DNA of 64,000 bases. Origin: Streptomyces sp. BHT-5-2. GTDB lineage: Bacteria > Actinomycetota > Actinomycetes > Streptomycetales > Streptomycetaceae. The notes under the pieces were generated by a model, which was not told the DNA's origin, made no database searches, and saw only the letters and a list, made by a program, of their open reading frames with translations. This document shows positions 8,959 to 17,342 of this stretch, one piece after another. Positions within the stretch are counted from its first letter, which is position 1, and every line of letters begins with the position of its first letter. The translations under genes and the position numbers were made by a program. The stretch lies in assembly GCF_019774615.1 (NCBI RefSeq), contig NZ_CP081497.1:186001-250000 (forward strand), read 5' to 3'.

Positions 8959-10370
8959 GAGCGACTCCCTGCGGGAACCGCGTCCTGGCTGCCGAGAAGC
9001 TCCTCAGTGGCTCCCGTGACCAGACGGCGTGCAATATCGATGCCCATCTTTACCGCGTGGTCCATGTTGCCGATCTCGTACCGCCAGGTACCGAACCGGC
9101 CGCGAGGGTAGATCGCTTGGCTTTCCAGCCATGGAATCGTCAACACTAGCGCCTCGTCCCGGTCCAGGGTGGGGATCGGGTAGGCGTACGGGATCATCTC
9201 CACGTGGGCGGTGGCCAGTTCGGCGAGCCCGGGGACCAGGCGATGTCGCCGCAGCGCAGCATCGGCGGTTTTCACCAGGGCACGCCGGTCGACTCGAGTC
9301 CCGGGCATCACGGAGATCTCCGTCATCCATGAGCTGAAGGCAGTGGTATCGGCGCCGGGGACGTTGGCAGGCGCGTACTTGCTGAAGTTGGTGGCGCGGT
9401 AGAACGGCACGTCGTCCTGTGGGAAGTAGAACCATGACCGCTCGTCCAGGGTGGGGGCCCGGTATCCGAGGCCGACCATGGCGACGGTGGTGTGCTTCAG
9501 ACGGCGGGCCGCCTCCCGCACGTCAGGCGAGCTCGTCGTCATGGCGACAAGTCGGTCCAGCGGCAGGGTGGCCACGATCTGGTCGTAAGGCACCGCCTCC
9601 CCGCTCTCCAGCCGGACGAGGCGGGCGCCAAGGTCAACAGATGCGGCTGCAGTGCGGGTGTGGACTCGGTTGCCAAGGCGGGCGCCCAGCCGGCGCCAGA
9701 TCTCTCCGGTACCTCCGACAGAGGGGAATGCGAAGGTGGAGTTCGGCCCCCACCGAGGCGCGGGAGCCGCGATGCCGTGGAAGGCCGCCAGGATCTCGTC
9801 GAGGTCGACCGGTGCCACTCGCTCCGCGACCCAGCCCGCGCTCATCTTCTCCGGCGAGATCGCCCAGACCTTGGTGTTGTACGGGGCGAAGAAGCGCTCA
9901 ACGAGGCCACTGCCGTACTGAGCCTGGAGCCACGTCGCGAAGTCCGTACCCGTCGGCAGAGTCTGCTCACGCTGTTGGCAGGCGTGCGTCAGAGACTGTA
10001 GGCACGCTTCGGCGTCGGCCTGCGGCAGACAGTGGAGGTGCTGCTGGAAAGGGTAGGGAACCCAGCGGTCGCGGAATCGGATGTACGAGGACCGGTCGTG
10101 GTGCAGCAGCTCATGCGGGGCGAACAGCTCGCCCAGGAGCCGGTCGAACTCTCCGAAGTGGGAGAAAACCACGTGGCCGCCCAGGTCCCAGGTGAAGCCG
10201 GCGCGATCGACCACGGATGACGCCAGTCCTCCGACGGTGGGCGCTGCCTCCAGCAGGCTCCAGTTGCGGTGGCCGAGCCGGTCCAGTTCATCCGCGCACG
10301 CCAGACCACAGGGGCCCGCACCGAGGATGACGATGCGACCGGGCGATAAGGGCTGTAGGGCATCGGACAT
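8955..10370 (-). CDS. FAD-dependent amine oxidase / UDP-galactopyranose-mutase-like protein
   Basis: 471 residues from ATG 10370, which has AGAGGA upstream. The frame is open further left but without a start signal. The N-terminal dinucleotide fold is IVILGAGPCGLACADEL with an acidic end (LLEAA) and the GG doublet PTVGGLASS. The middle part (GGHVVFSHFGEFDRLL, FFAPYNTKVWAISPEKMS) resembles NAD(P)-binding/UDP-galactopyranose mutase-type proteins of sugar pathways. This is the first gene of the operon and may modify a sugar nucleotide used by the two glycosyltransferases. Classical flavin oxidase activity is an alternative. Confidence 0.82.
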   Translation of the reverse strand: MSDALQPLSPGRIVILGAGPCGLACADELDRLGHRNWSLLEAAPTVGGLASSVVDRAGFTWDLGGHVVFSHFGEFDRLLGELFAPHELLHHDRSSYIRFRDRWVPYPFQQHLHCLPQADAEACLQSLTHACQQREQTLPTGTDFATWLQAQYGSGLVERFFAPYNTKVWAISPEKMSAGWVAERVAPVDLDEILAAFHGIAAPAPRWGPNSTFAFPSVGGTGEIWRRLGARLGNRVHTRTAAASVDLGARLVRLESGEAVPYDQIVATLPLDRLVAMTTSSPDVREAARRLKHTTVAMVGLGYRAPTLDERSWFYFPQDDVPFYRATNFSKYAPANVPGADTTAFSSWMTEISVMPGTRVDRRALVKTADAALRRHRLVPGLAELATAHVEMIPYAYPIPTLDRDEALVLTIPWLESQAIYPRGRFGTWRYEIGNMDHAVKMGIDIARRLVTGATEELLGSQDAVPAGSRS

Positions 10371-10425
10371 GAATTCCTCTTTCCTGTAGTGAAGTTCGTG
10401 CTTGGCGTTGGCGAAGTGGGCCAGG

Positions 10426-10929
10426 TCAGGTCTCGCGATTGGGCGTGCGCGAGGCAGGATCAGTGATCTTGAAGGTGAGCCAGACGGTCTTACCGAGGCC
10501 GTGCTGGTCATCCACGCCCCACTCGTCGGCCAGTTCGTCAACCAGGAGCAGGCCGCGGCCCGAGGGATCATCGAGGTTCGGATGCCTTCGGCGGGGCCGG
10601 CCTGGCCCCTGGTCGTGAACCTCCAGTCGAACCACCGGGCCGCTGATGTTCAGCCGTGCCAGGAATCCGAAGCTGGGCGGGCTCGCATGTACGAGCGCGT
10701 TGGTGGCGATCTCTGACAGGCACAGACACACGTCATCGAGTCGGTCCCGGACCCCCCAGGCCGCCAGGGCCTCGGTGGCGAACTTCCGTGCCTCGCTCAC
10801 GGACGAGCCGTGGTGAGGGAAGGTTCGCTCTTGCCGCAGGGGCAGGCCACTCCCCCTCGCCTCCGTGCTCCGGGGCTCGGTACGGGAATCTGCCTGTCGC
10901 TGTGTTGCGCTTTCTCCTGCTGCTGGCAC
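10426..10929 (-). CDS. HATPase-domain anti-sigma-factor-like kinase
   Basis: 167 residues. From about residue 35 it is a single histidine-kinase-like ATPase domain: the N box CLSEIATNALVHA, then VHDQGPGRP and a G2-like GRGLLLVDELADEWG. This is the stand-alone HATPase_c type abundant in Streptomyces, related to SpoIIAB/RsbW, which bind or phosphorylate anti-anti-sigma factors. Its first 30 residues are low complexity and the true start may be internal. It lies upstream of the FAD-enzyme operon on the same strand, 55 nt before it, and divergent from the regulator at 11176. Confidence 0.85.
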   Translation of the reverse strand: MPAAGESATQRQADSRTEPRSTEARGSGLPLRQERTFPHHGSSVSEARKFATEALAAWGVRDRLDDVCLCLSEIATNALVHASPPSFGFLARLNISGPVVRLEVHDQGPGRPRRRHPNLDDPSGRGLLLVDELADEWGVDDQHGLGKTVWLTFKITDPASRTPNRET

Positions 10930-11175
10930 GGTGGAACACCACCTCGTCGCTCGCGTTCAGGGCGGGCATCGAGCCTGACGGCCAAGCGGCGTGCGTCACC
11001 ACGACATGAGCACCGACGTCTGATGCGGGCTTGAGGACGTGGGCGACATGGGTACCGTCACGATGCCGCCGTCTCCACCGTCATCTCCCCGCACACGGCA
11101 GCTCTCGCTCCCGGACGGCGGCATTGCGGGGCTACCGTCGAACCGACGAGCCGACCGGAACCCATCGGGGGATTG

Positions 11176-12615
11176 ATGGCTCAAAGGCCCACTCTTCTAC
11201 GGACGTTGATCACCAGCCGCCACTGGCAGGTGTTCGAGACCTTCAAACTTCACTTCGAGCGCACCGCCAACGAACTCGCCGAGCAGGACCGTGATCCGAC
11301 GCTGGTCGGTCTGACCGTGTCGAAGCGGCAGTTCGAGCGGTGGTACGGCGGCGAGGTGAAGACCCGCCCCTATCCGGCTCTGTGCCGGGTACTGGAGGCG
11401 ATGTTCCGATACCCCGTCGATGTCCTGCTCGGCCCGGCGGAGGAGAGCGGTGCCACAGCCGATGCCGGCCCCCGACTTCGGCTCGTCATGCCGACACGAC
11501 CGCCGTCCTCCTCGCTCGACCCCACCGAAGGAAACAGCGGCTTCGACGGCATCGAGTTCACCAGCAGACCCGCTCCGGGCGACAGCACCGGCCGGGACAC
11601 GTTAGAGAGGCAGGTCGCCATGGCGGCTCGTCGTGCATTCCGCTTCAGCGCGATGGCAGAAGGCAGCACCATAGGCCCCGAAACCCTGGACGAGCTCCAT
11701 CAGGAAGTGCGGCGCCTCGCCGCCGCCTATCCGCGGCTGCCACTGGCCACCCTCCTAGGCGACCTCGTCGAAGTCCAGGACCTCTCCTTCCACTTCCTCG
11801 AACACGGCCGCGTCCGACCGACCCAGGCACGTGAGCTGTACCTGCTCTCCGCCATCACCTCCGGCATGCTCGCCAAGGCCAGCCACGACCTCGGCGACCC
11901 ACGATCGGCGATGACGCAGGCCCGCACCGCCTACGTATGCGCGGACAACGCGGACCACCACGCCATGCGCGCCTGGGTCCGTGGCCTGCAATCCCTGATC
12001 GCCTACTGGGACGGCCGGCACCAGGAAGCCTCCCAGTACGCTGGCCTCGGCATCTCCCAGGTGGCAGGCGTAACCGGTACCAGCGCCGTATGGCTGTCCT
12101 GCTTGCACGCTCGTGCCGGAGCCGCACTCGGCGATGCGGCAGCCGTACGGGAATCCCTCGCAGAGGCCGAACGGGCTCGCGACGCGGTCTCCCCGGACGA
12201 CCTGGACGAGTTCGGCGGCATCATGACCTTCCCCGTCCCACGCCAGCTCTACTACGCAGCCGATGCCACCGCTTGGTTGCCCGACGCCCCCGAGGCTGAA
12301 CAGCAGGCCGAAGCGGCCGTCGCCGCCTACCGCCAAGCGGAGCCCGAAGATTGGGCGTTCGGCGACCAGGCCGGGGCATACACCGACCTTGCCCTTGCTC
12401 GCGTCCGCGCCGGCACTCTCGATGGCGTCGACGAAGCCATGCGGCCCGTTCTCGATCTGCCCGCTGATCAGCGCATCAACGGCATCGTTGCCTCGGTGCG
12501 GCAGGTCCACACCGCGCTGCGTGATCCCCGATGGCTCACCGCACCCGAAGCCCGCACGGCACGGGAGGAGATTGAGGCGTTCACAGCGGCCCCTGTCGCC
12601 GCCCTGCCCAGGTAA
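11176..12615 (+). CDS. transcriptional regulator with C-terminal TPR-like repeats
   Basis: 479 residues from ATG 11176, with GGGGGA just upstream. A TTG three bases earlier is also possible. The N-terminal 80 residues (SKRQFERWYGGEVKTRPYPALCRVLEAMF) are a HTH-type DNA-binding module common in Streptomyces. From about residue 140 the protein is all-helical and Ala-rich, with TPR-like stretches (DPRSAMTQARTAYVCADNAD, YTDLALARVRAGTLDGVDEA). Known: such proteins regulate neighbouring accessory genes. It is divergent from 10426-10929 and is the best candidate regulator of the 3397-10370 operon. Confidence 0.75.
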   Translation: MAQRPTLLRTLITSRHWQVFETFKLHFERTANELAEQDRDPTLVGLTVSKRQFERWYGGEVKTRPYPALCRVLEAMFRYPVDVLLGPAEESGATADAGPRLRLVMPTRPPSSSLDPTEGNSGFDGIEFTSRPAPGDSTGRDTLERQVAMAARRAFRFSAMAEGSTIGPETLDELHQEVRRLAAAYPRLPLATLLGDLVEVQDLSFHFLEHGRVRPTQARELYLLSAITSGMLAKASHDLGDPRSAMTQARTAYVCADNADHHAMRAWVRGLQSLIAYWDGRHQEASQYAGLGISQVAGVTGTSAVWLSCLHARAGAALGDAAAVRESLAEAERARDAVSPDDLDEFGGIMTFPVPRQLYYAADATAWLPDAPEAEQQAEAAVAAYRQAEPEDWAFGDQAGAYTDLALARVRAGTLDGVDEAMRPVLDLPADQRINGIVASVRQVHTALRDPRWLTAPEARTAREEIEAFTAAPVAALPR

Positions 12616-12641
12616 CATCGCCTGCGGGTAGGGTCCCGACC

Positions 12642-13211
12642 ATGCACCCGGTCGACATCGCGGGCCCCCGGCTTCAACTGCGCGAACTCACCAGCAGCGA
12701 CGTGGATGCCGTACACGCCATCTACGGCGACGCCGAGGCCACCCGCCACCTGAGCTTCGAACCGCGAACTCGCGAACAAGTCGGGGAGATCGTTTCCCGC
12801 TCCGTCGCCTCCTCCGGTGAGCAACCTCGCACCGAATACGCCCTCGGCGTGGTCCGCCAGAAGGACAGGCGTCTGGTGGGCTATGCCCGCCTGGCACTCG
12901 ACCCGCACGCCCAGCAGGCCGCCACCATCGGCTTCGCCCTGCGCCCGGACACCTGGGGCGTGGGCCTGGGCACCGAAACCGTGCACCTGATGTGCGCCCT
13001 CGGCTTCAACCACCTTGGTCTGCACCGCATCTGGGCCGCCCGTGCTCCGCTGAACGCTGCCTCTGCCAAGACCCTGCTACGCGCTGGCATGACGGAGGAA
13101 GGCCGCATCCGGGAGCACGTATTCGTACGCGGAGCGTGGAGGGACTCGATCACGTACTCGGTCCTGGATTACGAATGGCGGGCAGAGGGATCTGCGGCAG
13201 CCAACGGATGA
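12642..13211 (+). CDS. GNAT-family N-acetyltransferase (RimJ/RimL type)
   Basis: 189 residues. It starts with the RimJ/RimL-type GPRLQLRELTSSDVDAV. The acetyl-CoA motif A is GFALRPDTWGVGLGTETV, then NAASAKTLLRAGMTEEGRIREHV, typical of enzymes that acetylate N-terminal amines or small amines. It begins 26 nt after the regulator and on the same strand, so it may be co-transcribed. The acceptor is unknown. Confidence 0.9.
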   Translation: MHPVDIAGPRLQLRELTSSDVDAVHAIYGDAEATRHLSFEPRTREQVGEIVSRSVASSGEQPRTEYALGVVRQKDRRLVGYARLALDPHAQQAATIGFALRPDTWGVGLGTETVHLMCALGFNHLGLHRIWAARAPLNAASAKTLLRAGMTEEGRIREHVFVRGAWRDSITYSVLDYEWRAEGSAAANG

Positions 13212-13361
13212 CACTCACCGCGTCGTGACCAAGCGCGGAGCGTCCCGCCTGCACACTGCTATCGCGGTGCGACAGGCCGCTTGCCCTGGCGCCGCCGACA
13301 ACTACGCCTAGCTCATTCCCCTTGTACACTCCACGTCCAACCGCCAAGTCGGGGGAAACAT

Positions 13362-13865
13362 ATGGCAGTTCTCGTCAGCCATGTCGTTCGGAAGGTGATC
13401 GCCGAACACGTACACGAGGAGCGCGTCCTGTTGGACGCGGTGGAGCAGATGGACCCCGCGACGAGGACGAGACATCTGACGGGCGGTCGGGAGCGGAACG
13501 AGACGCTGGGGTACGGCCTGGACGTCGTGATGCCTCTGGTGACGTCCGTGCTGTGGCTGGCCCTGACGGAGTTGGCTCAGGAGACGGCCAAGTCAGCGGT
13601 GCAGTCCACCACACGGGTCGTACAGGCGCGCTGGCAGCGGTTCAGAAGGCGGGAACGGCAGGCCGAGCCGGAGATCATTGTGCCGTTGTCGGCGCAGCAA
13701 ATCGGCCTGGTACGCGAGAAGGTCCTCGTGCAGTGCACACAGGCGGGCCTGAACACGGCCAGGGCGACAGTTGTCGCGAACGCCGTGTTCCATGAACTGT
13801 CCACGTACTCATCGGCCGGCGACTCCTCTTCCCCGGGCGGCGGTGCAGGGGAGGTGGAGGAGTGA
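13362..13865 (+). CDS. unrecognised 167-residue protein, partner of the M48 protease
   Basis: ATG 13362 is preceded by GGGGGAA. The protein has a helical N-terminal half, one moderately hydrophobic stretch (LDVVMPLVTSVLWLALTELA, about residues 54-73), a basic segment (RWQRFRRRERQ) and a Gly/Ser-rich tail. No family is recognised. Its stop overlaps the GTG of the 1082-residue membrane protease (GTGA), so the two are probably made together and may act together at the membrane. A substrate-adaptor or antitoxin-like role is only a guess. Confidence 0.7.
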   Translation: MAVLVSHVVRKVIAEHVHEERVLLDAVEQMDPATRTRHLTGGRERNETLGYGLDVVMPLVTSVLWLALTELAQETAKSAVQSTTRVVQARWQRFRRRERQAEPEIIVPLSAQQIGLVREKVLVQCTQAGLNTARATVVANAVFHELSTYSSAGDSSSPGGGAGEVEE

Positions 13866-16800
13866 CGGAGCAGCGGAGGGGCGCCCCGCCGCCGACCGCA
13901 GGTGGCGGTCTGGACCGCAGGGTGCTCGCTGCCGGCACCCATCTCCGCTTCACCCTGTTCGCCCTGCTGATCGCGACCGCCTCTGTCAACCTGTTATTCG
14001 ACTCCGTACCGCAGGGCGGGGGAGTGTGGCAGGTGTGGGTGGCGGTCAGCACCGTGGTCGTCTTCGTCTGTGCCGTCCTGCTTTACTGGCTGATGCCGGG
14101 ATGGAAGAGGCGCCGCTCACGGCTCGTCGAGATCCGCGACCCCGAACTGCTCGCCGAACTCTCGGAATTGACCATGCGCGCCGGGCTCCCAGCGCCCCCG
14201 GCCTTCCTGCTGGCCCCGGCGGCGGCCACGTCGAGCGCCGCGGCCTTCGGGCGCTGGGGTACCTACACCGTGAGCCTGCACGCCGGTCTGGTGGTCCGCC
14301 GGGCCCGGGACCCCGAGGGTTTCCGGTTCGTCGTGCTGCACGAGTTGGCTCATATCCGCAACCGCGACGTGGGCATCGCGTACGCCACCGAGGCCCTGTG
14401 GCGCTCGGTCGCGTTCCTCGTCCTCCTGCCCTGCACACTGCTCGCTCTCTACCCGCATCCCTGGGGACAGTCGCCGGCCGAGACCCTTGAGCAGTGGCGG
14501 ACACAGTGGCCCATGGGACTGCGGGGCCTCTTCCGGATCGCCTTCCTGATCGCTCTGATCCTGCTGGCCCGGGCCGATGTGCTGCGCACCAGGGAGCTGT
14601 ACGCGGATCTGGACGCCGCTCGCTGGAGCGGCGGCGCACGTGGCCTTCCGGGACCCGGCGCGCAACTCGAACGCGGCCACGTAGGCCGGTTGCTGCGGAA
14701 TGTTCGTCGTGCCTGGGGTACGCATCCGGCGTGGACGGAACGGGCAGCTTCGCTGCTGGATCCCGGACCGATGTTCGGTATCCGTGCCTCCACGATGTTC
14801 CTGACAGGGGTGCTGACAGCCGTGGTTGGCCTCAACCTGGATCTGGTCGTCCGGGGTGTGGCGGGCACCGGGGGATGGTACGTGGACGTGTCGGAATGGA
14901 CGGCTGCCGCGCTCGTGACCGGTATCGCGGGAGTCGCCGTGTGGCGGGCGGTGGCCCACGCGGTGGCGTGCGGCGAGCGGGCCCCGTCGGGTCTGAAAGC
15001 CGGCCTGTGGCTGGGCCTCGGTCTGGGCGTGGGAGAACTTGCGACCTTCCACGACGCGGGCACCAGCTGGCTCCCCCCGGCGCCGCAGGTGCTGCTCCTC
15101 CTGGTCGCCGGTTCGGCTGTCCTGTTGTGGTGGGCGGCCCAGTGCGCCGAGCTGTGGGTGACCACCTGCCGCGGCCGCTCTCTCGTGCCGAGCCATCTGA
15201 TGGGCACGGCAGCGCTGTTCGTGGTCTACGGCGGTTGGTTCACCTGGTGGAGAACACGCGGCCATCTCTTCGTGGAGGGCGACTTTCTCGCCGGTCTGAA
15301 TTGGGACGCGTGGCTGGCTCAGAGATACCCTGACACGCCCGCCGACCAGATGCCTTACACCACCGTGCTGAAATGGCTCGCCTATATCCCTCTGGTCACG
15401 TCGGCGCCGATGGTCCATGTCGGGGGGACCGTCCTGTGGCTGTTCCCCCTCGCCGCCTGGGCGCGGCGCCGGCAGGAGAGTGGTGCCGCAGAGTGGCTGC
15501 GGCGCGCGAGACCGGAGGGGGCGTGGCCGGAGCTGAACGGCACCCTGCCCTCGCTGCGGTGGTTGCTGACCTGGCTGATGGCCGGCGGAGCCCTGTGCAC
15601 GGTGGTCCTGCTCGGCACCCGGATGTGGTTGCACCTCACTGAGCCGCCCAAAGGCTTGCGCAGTGCGGCATGGCTCACCCAGGTGTCGATGGTCAGCCTC
15701 CTCGCGATCCTCGTGGTCGTGACGGTCGTGACCTGCGCGGTGTACGCGACGACCTCCCGGCACCGGCTGGCGCTGTCCCTGGCGGCCGGCGGGTCGGTGC
15801 TGCTGACCGGGCTGGCCACGGCCTTTGTGTTCATCGCCACCGATGCCTGCGTGCCGGGCGCGGAGACAGTAGCCTCCCAGTGCTTCTGGGGCCCCCGGCC
15901 CGCTTGGTTGATGGTGCACACCCTCGTCGCCCCGCTCGCCCTCGGTCTGGGCTTCTACGCCGTGACCCTCGTGGCGTTCGTCGGAGCCGTGGTGAGCCGG
16001 CGCCCGCTCGTCCGCACCCGGGGTCTGCGGTGTCGCGCGGAAGGGTGCGAGCGTGACGCACAGCGGGGGCGGCGTCGACTGCTGGTGGCGACGGCGGCGT
16101 ACGCCGGGCCCGGGATCCTCGGCGCCGTGGCGTGCCGGGCAGTGCTGGCGTGGTGGCGTCCGGCCCGGTCTGGAGCACCAGGCAGCCAGTGGTTGCCGGA
16201 CGTGACGCTGTGGACGGCGCTGTCCCTGGTCACGGTGGCCGGGATCACCGCGATCACCGTCGCTGTCCGCGCCCGTCGCGCCCAGTGGCCCGCTCGCTCT
16301 GTCGGCGCGGCGGCAGTCAGCCTTCTCGCCGGACTGCTCGCAACAGCCTTCCTCACCGCGGTCGAGGGCTGCCTGCCCGGGCTGGCCGCGTTGTCGACCA
16401 CCTGCGCCGTCCGGCCCGGGCCGACCTGGCGGCTGATACAGCTCCTACTGCTGCCCCGCCTCCTGGCAGTGGCCATGCCCGCCGCCGCGCTGACGGTCCT
16501 GGCCGTGCTCGCACTCCGGTGCCTCCCCCACCGCGGCAATCGCACGCCGGCACCCCTACAACCCGGCCCGGGGAGCCTGCTGTTGCGGCGGGCGTACGTT
16601 CTGGTGGCCTGTATGGCACCGCTGCTCCTTCTCACCGGCCAGCAGCAGCTGCGGCAGGCGGCGGACCCCCCAACCGAGCTGGGCCGGCAGGGCGAGCAGG
16701 CAAGAGAGAAGGCCGCGGAACGACAGAAGCTGCGCACCTGGCTGAACAACGGCGGAACGGCCGCGCTGATCGCCTACACACAGGACTACCGCGACCTGCG

Positions 16801-17110
16801 CGATGCCTTGGTCAAACACTCGGGAGCCGATGGTTATCCGTCCGAGGTGTACCGGCCGATCTGCGTCACCTGGCTCGCGGACGGGGCGCAGGCCCGCAAG
16901 CTGTCAGCCCCACCGGTTCAAACAACCGAGGCCGCCCCCTGGTCGGCCATAGCCGATCAGGCTCAGTTGGGTGGAGGGCTCTGCCTCAACGGCTTCACCA
17001 GCGGCTCCACAGTGCTGGTCCAGCGGGGCATCAGCCAGCTCATCACCGCCGCCGACCAGTACAGCGCCCTGGCCCAGGCTCTCTACAGGATCCTTCAGTC
17101 GGGGAACTAG
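13862..17110 (+). CDS. large multi-spanning M48-type zinc metalloprotease
   Basis: 1082 residues, GTG start overlapping the upstream stop. Two N-terminal membrane segments are followed by a cytoplasmic protease domain. It has HELAH at about residues 160-164 (VVLHELAHIRNRD) and a third-ligand-type Glu in LRTRELYADLDAARW. Both match M48/HtpX/Ste24-type enzymes. The remaining 750 residues, far longer than HtpX (about 290), have a dozen or so hydrophobic segments. They end in a coiled-coil-like charged stretch (LGRQGEQAREKAAERQKLRT) and a small extracytoplasmic domain with two cysteines. Substrate unknown. The size and fused membrane region are unusual. Confidence 0.85.
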   Translation: MTEQRRGAPPPTAGGGLDRRVLAAGTHLRFTLFALLIATASVNLLFDSVPQGGGVWQVWVAVSTVVVFVCAVLLYWLMPGWKRRRSRLVEIRDPELLAELSELTMRAGLPAPPAFLLAPAAATSSAAAFGRWGTYTVSLHAGLVVRRARDPEGFRFVVLHELAHIRNRDVGIAYATEALWRSVAFLVLLPCTLLALYPHPWGQSPAETLEQWRTQWPMGLRGLFRIAFLIALILLARADVLRTRELYADLDAARWSGGARGLPGPGAQLERGHVGRLLRNVRRAWGTHPAWTERAASLLDPGPMFGIRASTMFLTGVLTAVVGLNLDLVVRGVAGTGGWYVDVSEWTAAALVTGIAGVAVWRAVAHAVACGERAPSGLKAGLWLGLGLGVGELATFHDAGTSWLPPAPQVLLLLVAGSAVLLWWAAQCAELWVTTCRGRSLVPSHLMGTAALFVVYGGWFTWWRTRGHLFVEGDFLAGLNWDAWLAQRYPDTPADQMPYTTVLKWLAYIPLVTSAPMVHVGGTVLWLFPLAAWARRRQESGAAEWLRRARPEGAWPELNGTLPSLRWLLTWLMAGGALCTVVLLGTRMWLHLTEPPKGLRSAAWLTQVSMVSLLAILVVVTVVTCAVYATTSRHRLALSLAAGGSVLLTGLATAFVFIATDACVPGAETVASQCFWGPRPAWLMVHTLVAPLALGLGFYAVTLVAFVGAVVSRRPLVRTRGLRCRAEGCERDAQRGRRRLLVATAAYAGPGILGAVACRAVLAWWRPARSGAPGSQWLPDVTLWTALSLVTVAGITAITVAVRARRAQWPARSVGAAAVSLLAGLLATAFLTAVEGCLPGLAALSTTCAVRPGPTWRLIQLLLLPRLLAVAMPAAALTVLAVLALRCLPHRGNRTPAPLQPGPGSLLLRRAYVLVACMAPLLLLTGQQQLRQAADPPTELGRQGEQAREKAAERQKLRTWLNNGGTAALIAYTQDYRDLRDALVKHSGADGYPSEVYRPICVTWLADGAQARKLSAPPVQTTEAAPWSAIADQAQLGGGLCLNGFTSGSTVLVQRGISQLITAADQYSALAQALYRILQSGN

Positions 17111-17230
17111 CCTCGCGCTTTCACGAGTGTGACTGTCCGAAGCTTGATCAAGTAAGTGAGGGGTGCCGCTGACCTGGGAAGATTGGACTTGTCTGAGCTT
17201 GACCCTGTCGGGAATCTTGGTGTCGTCTGC

Positions 17231-17320
17231 TCAGTCTCTGGCGGATCGCCATGATCTCGGCCGGGGGATCCCGTGCTGGTCCAGGAAGTTCTGGAAGGGG
17301 ATTGGAGGCTCTCTGAAAAT
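17231..17320 (-). pseudogene. C-terminal remnant of an IS1182-like transposase
   Basis: Reading leftward from the ISL3 target duplication gives REPPIPFQNFLDQHGIPRPR followed by SWRSARD and a stop. That matches the usual C-terminal end of a transposase group common in Streptomyces (IS1182-like, from memory). Only about 28 codons remain. It belongs to an older element that was later hit by the ISL3-type insertion at 17321. The other 17111-17230 bases carry no gene I can support. Confidence 0.5.
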
Positions 17321-17342
17321 GGCTCTGGCCGCAGTTCCGTGA
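17313..17342. repeat. ISL3-type left end: target duplication plus IRL
   Basis: CTGAAAAT (17313-17320) is followed at once by the 22-bp left inverted repeat starting GGCTCTGGCCGCAG (17321-17342). The same octamer follows the right inverted repeat at 19018-19025. Confidence 0.93.

Noticed and set aside
14117..15919. 600-residue leftward frame opposite the M48 protease gene
   Set aside because: Antisense shadow of a high-GC gene. The rightward frame has HEXXH and membrane segments.
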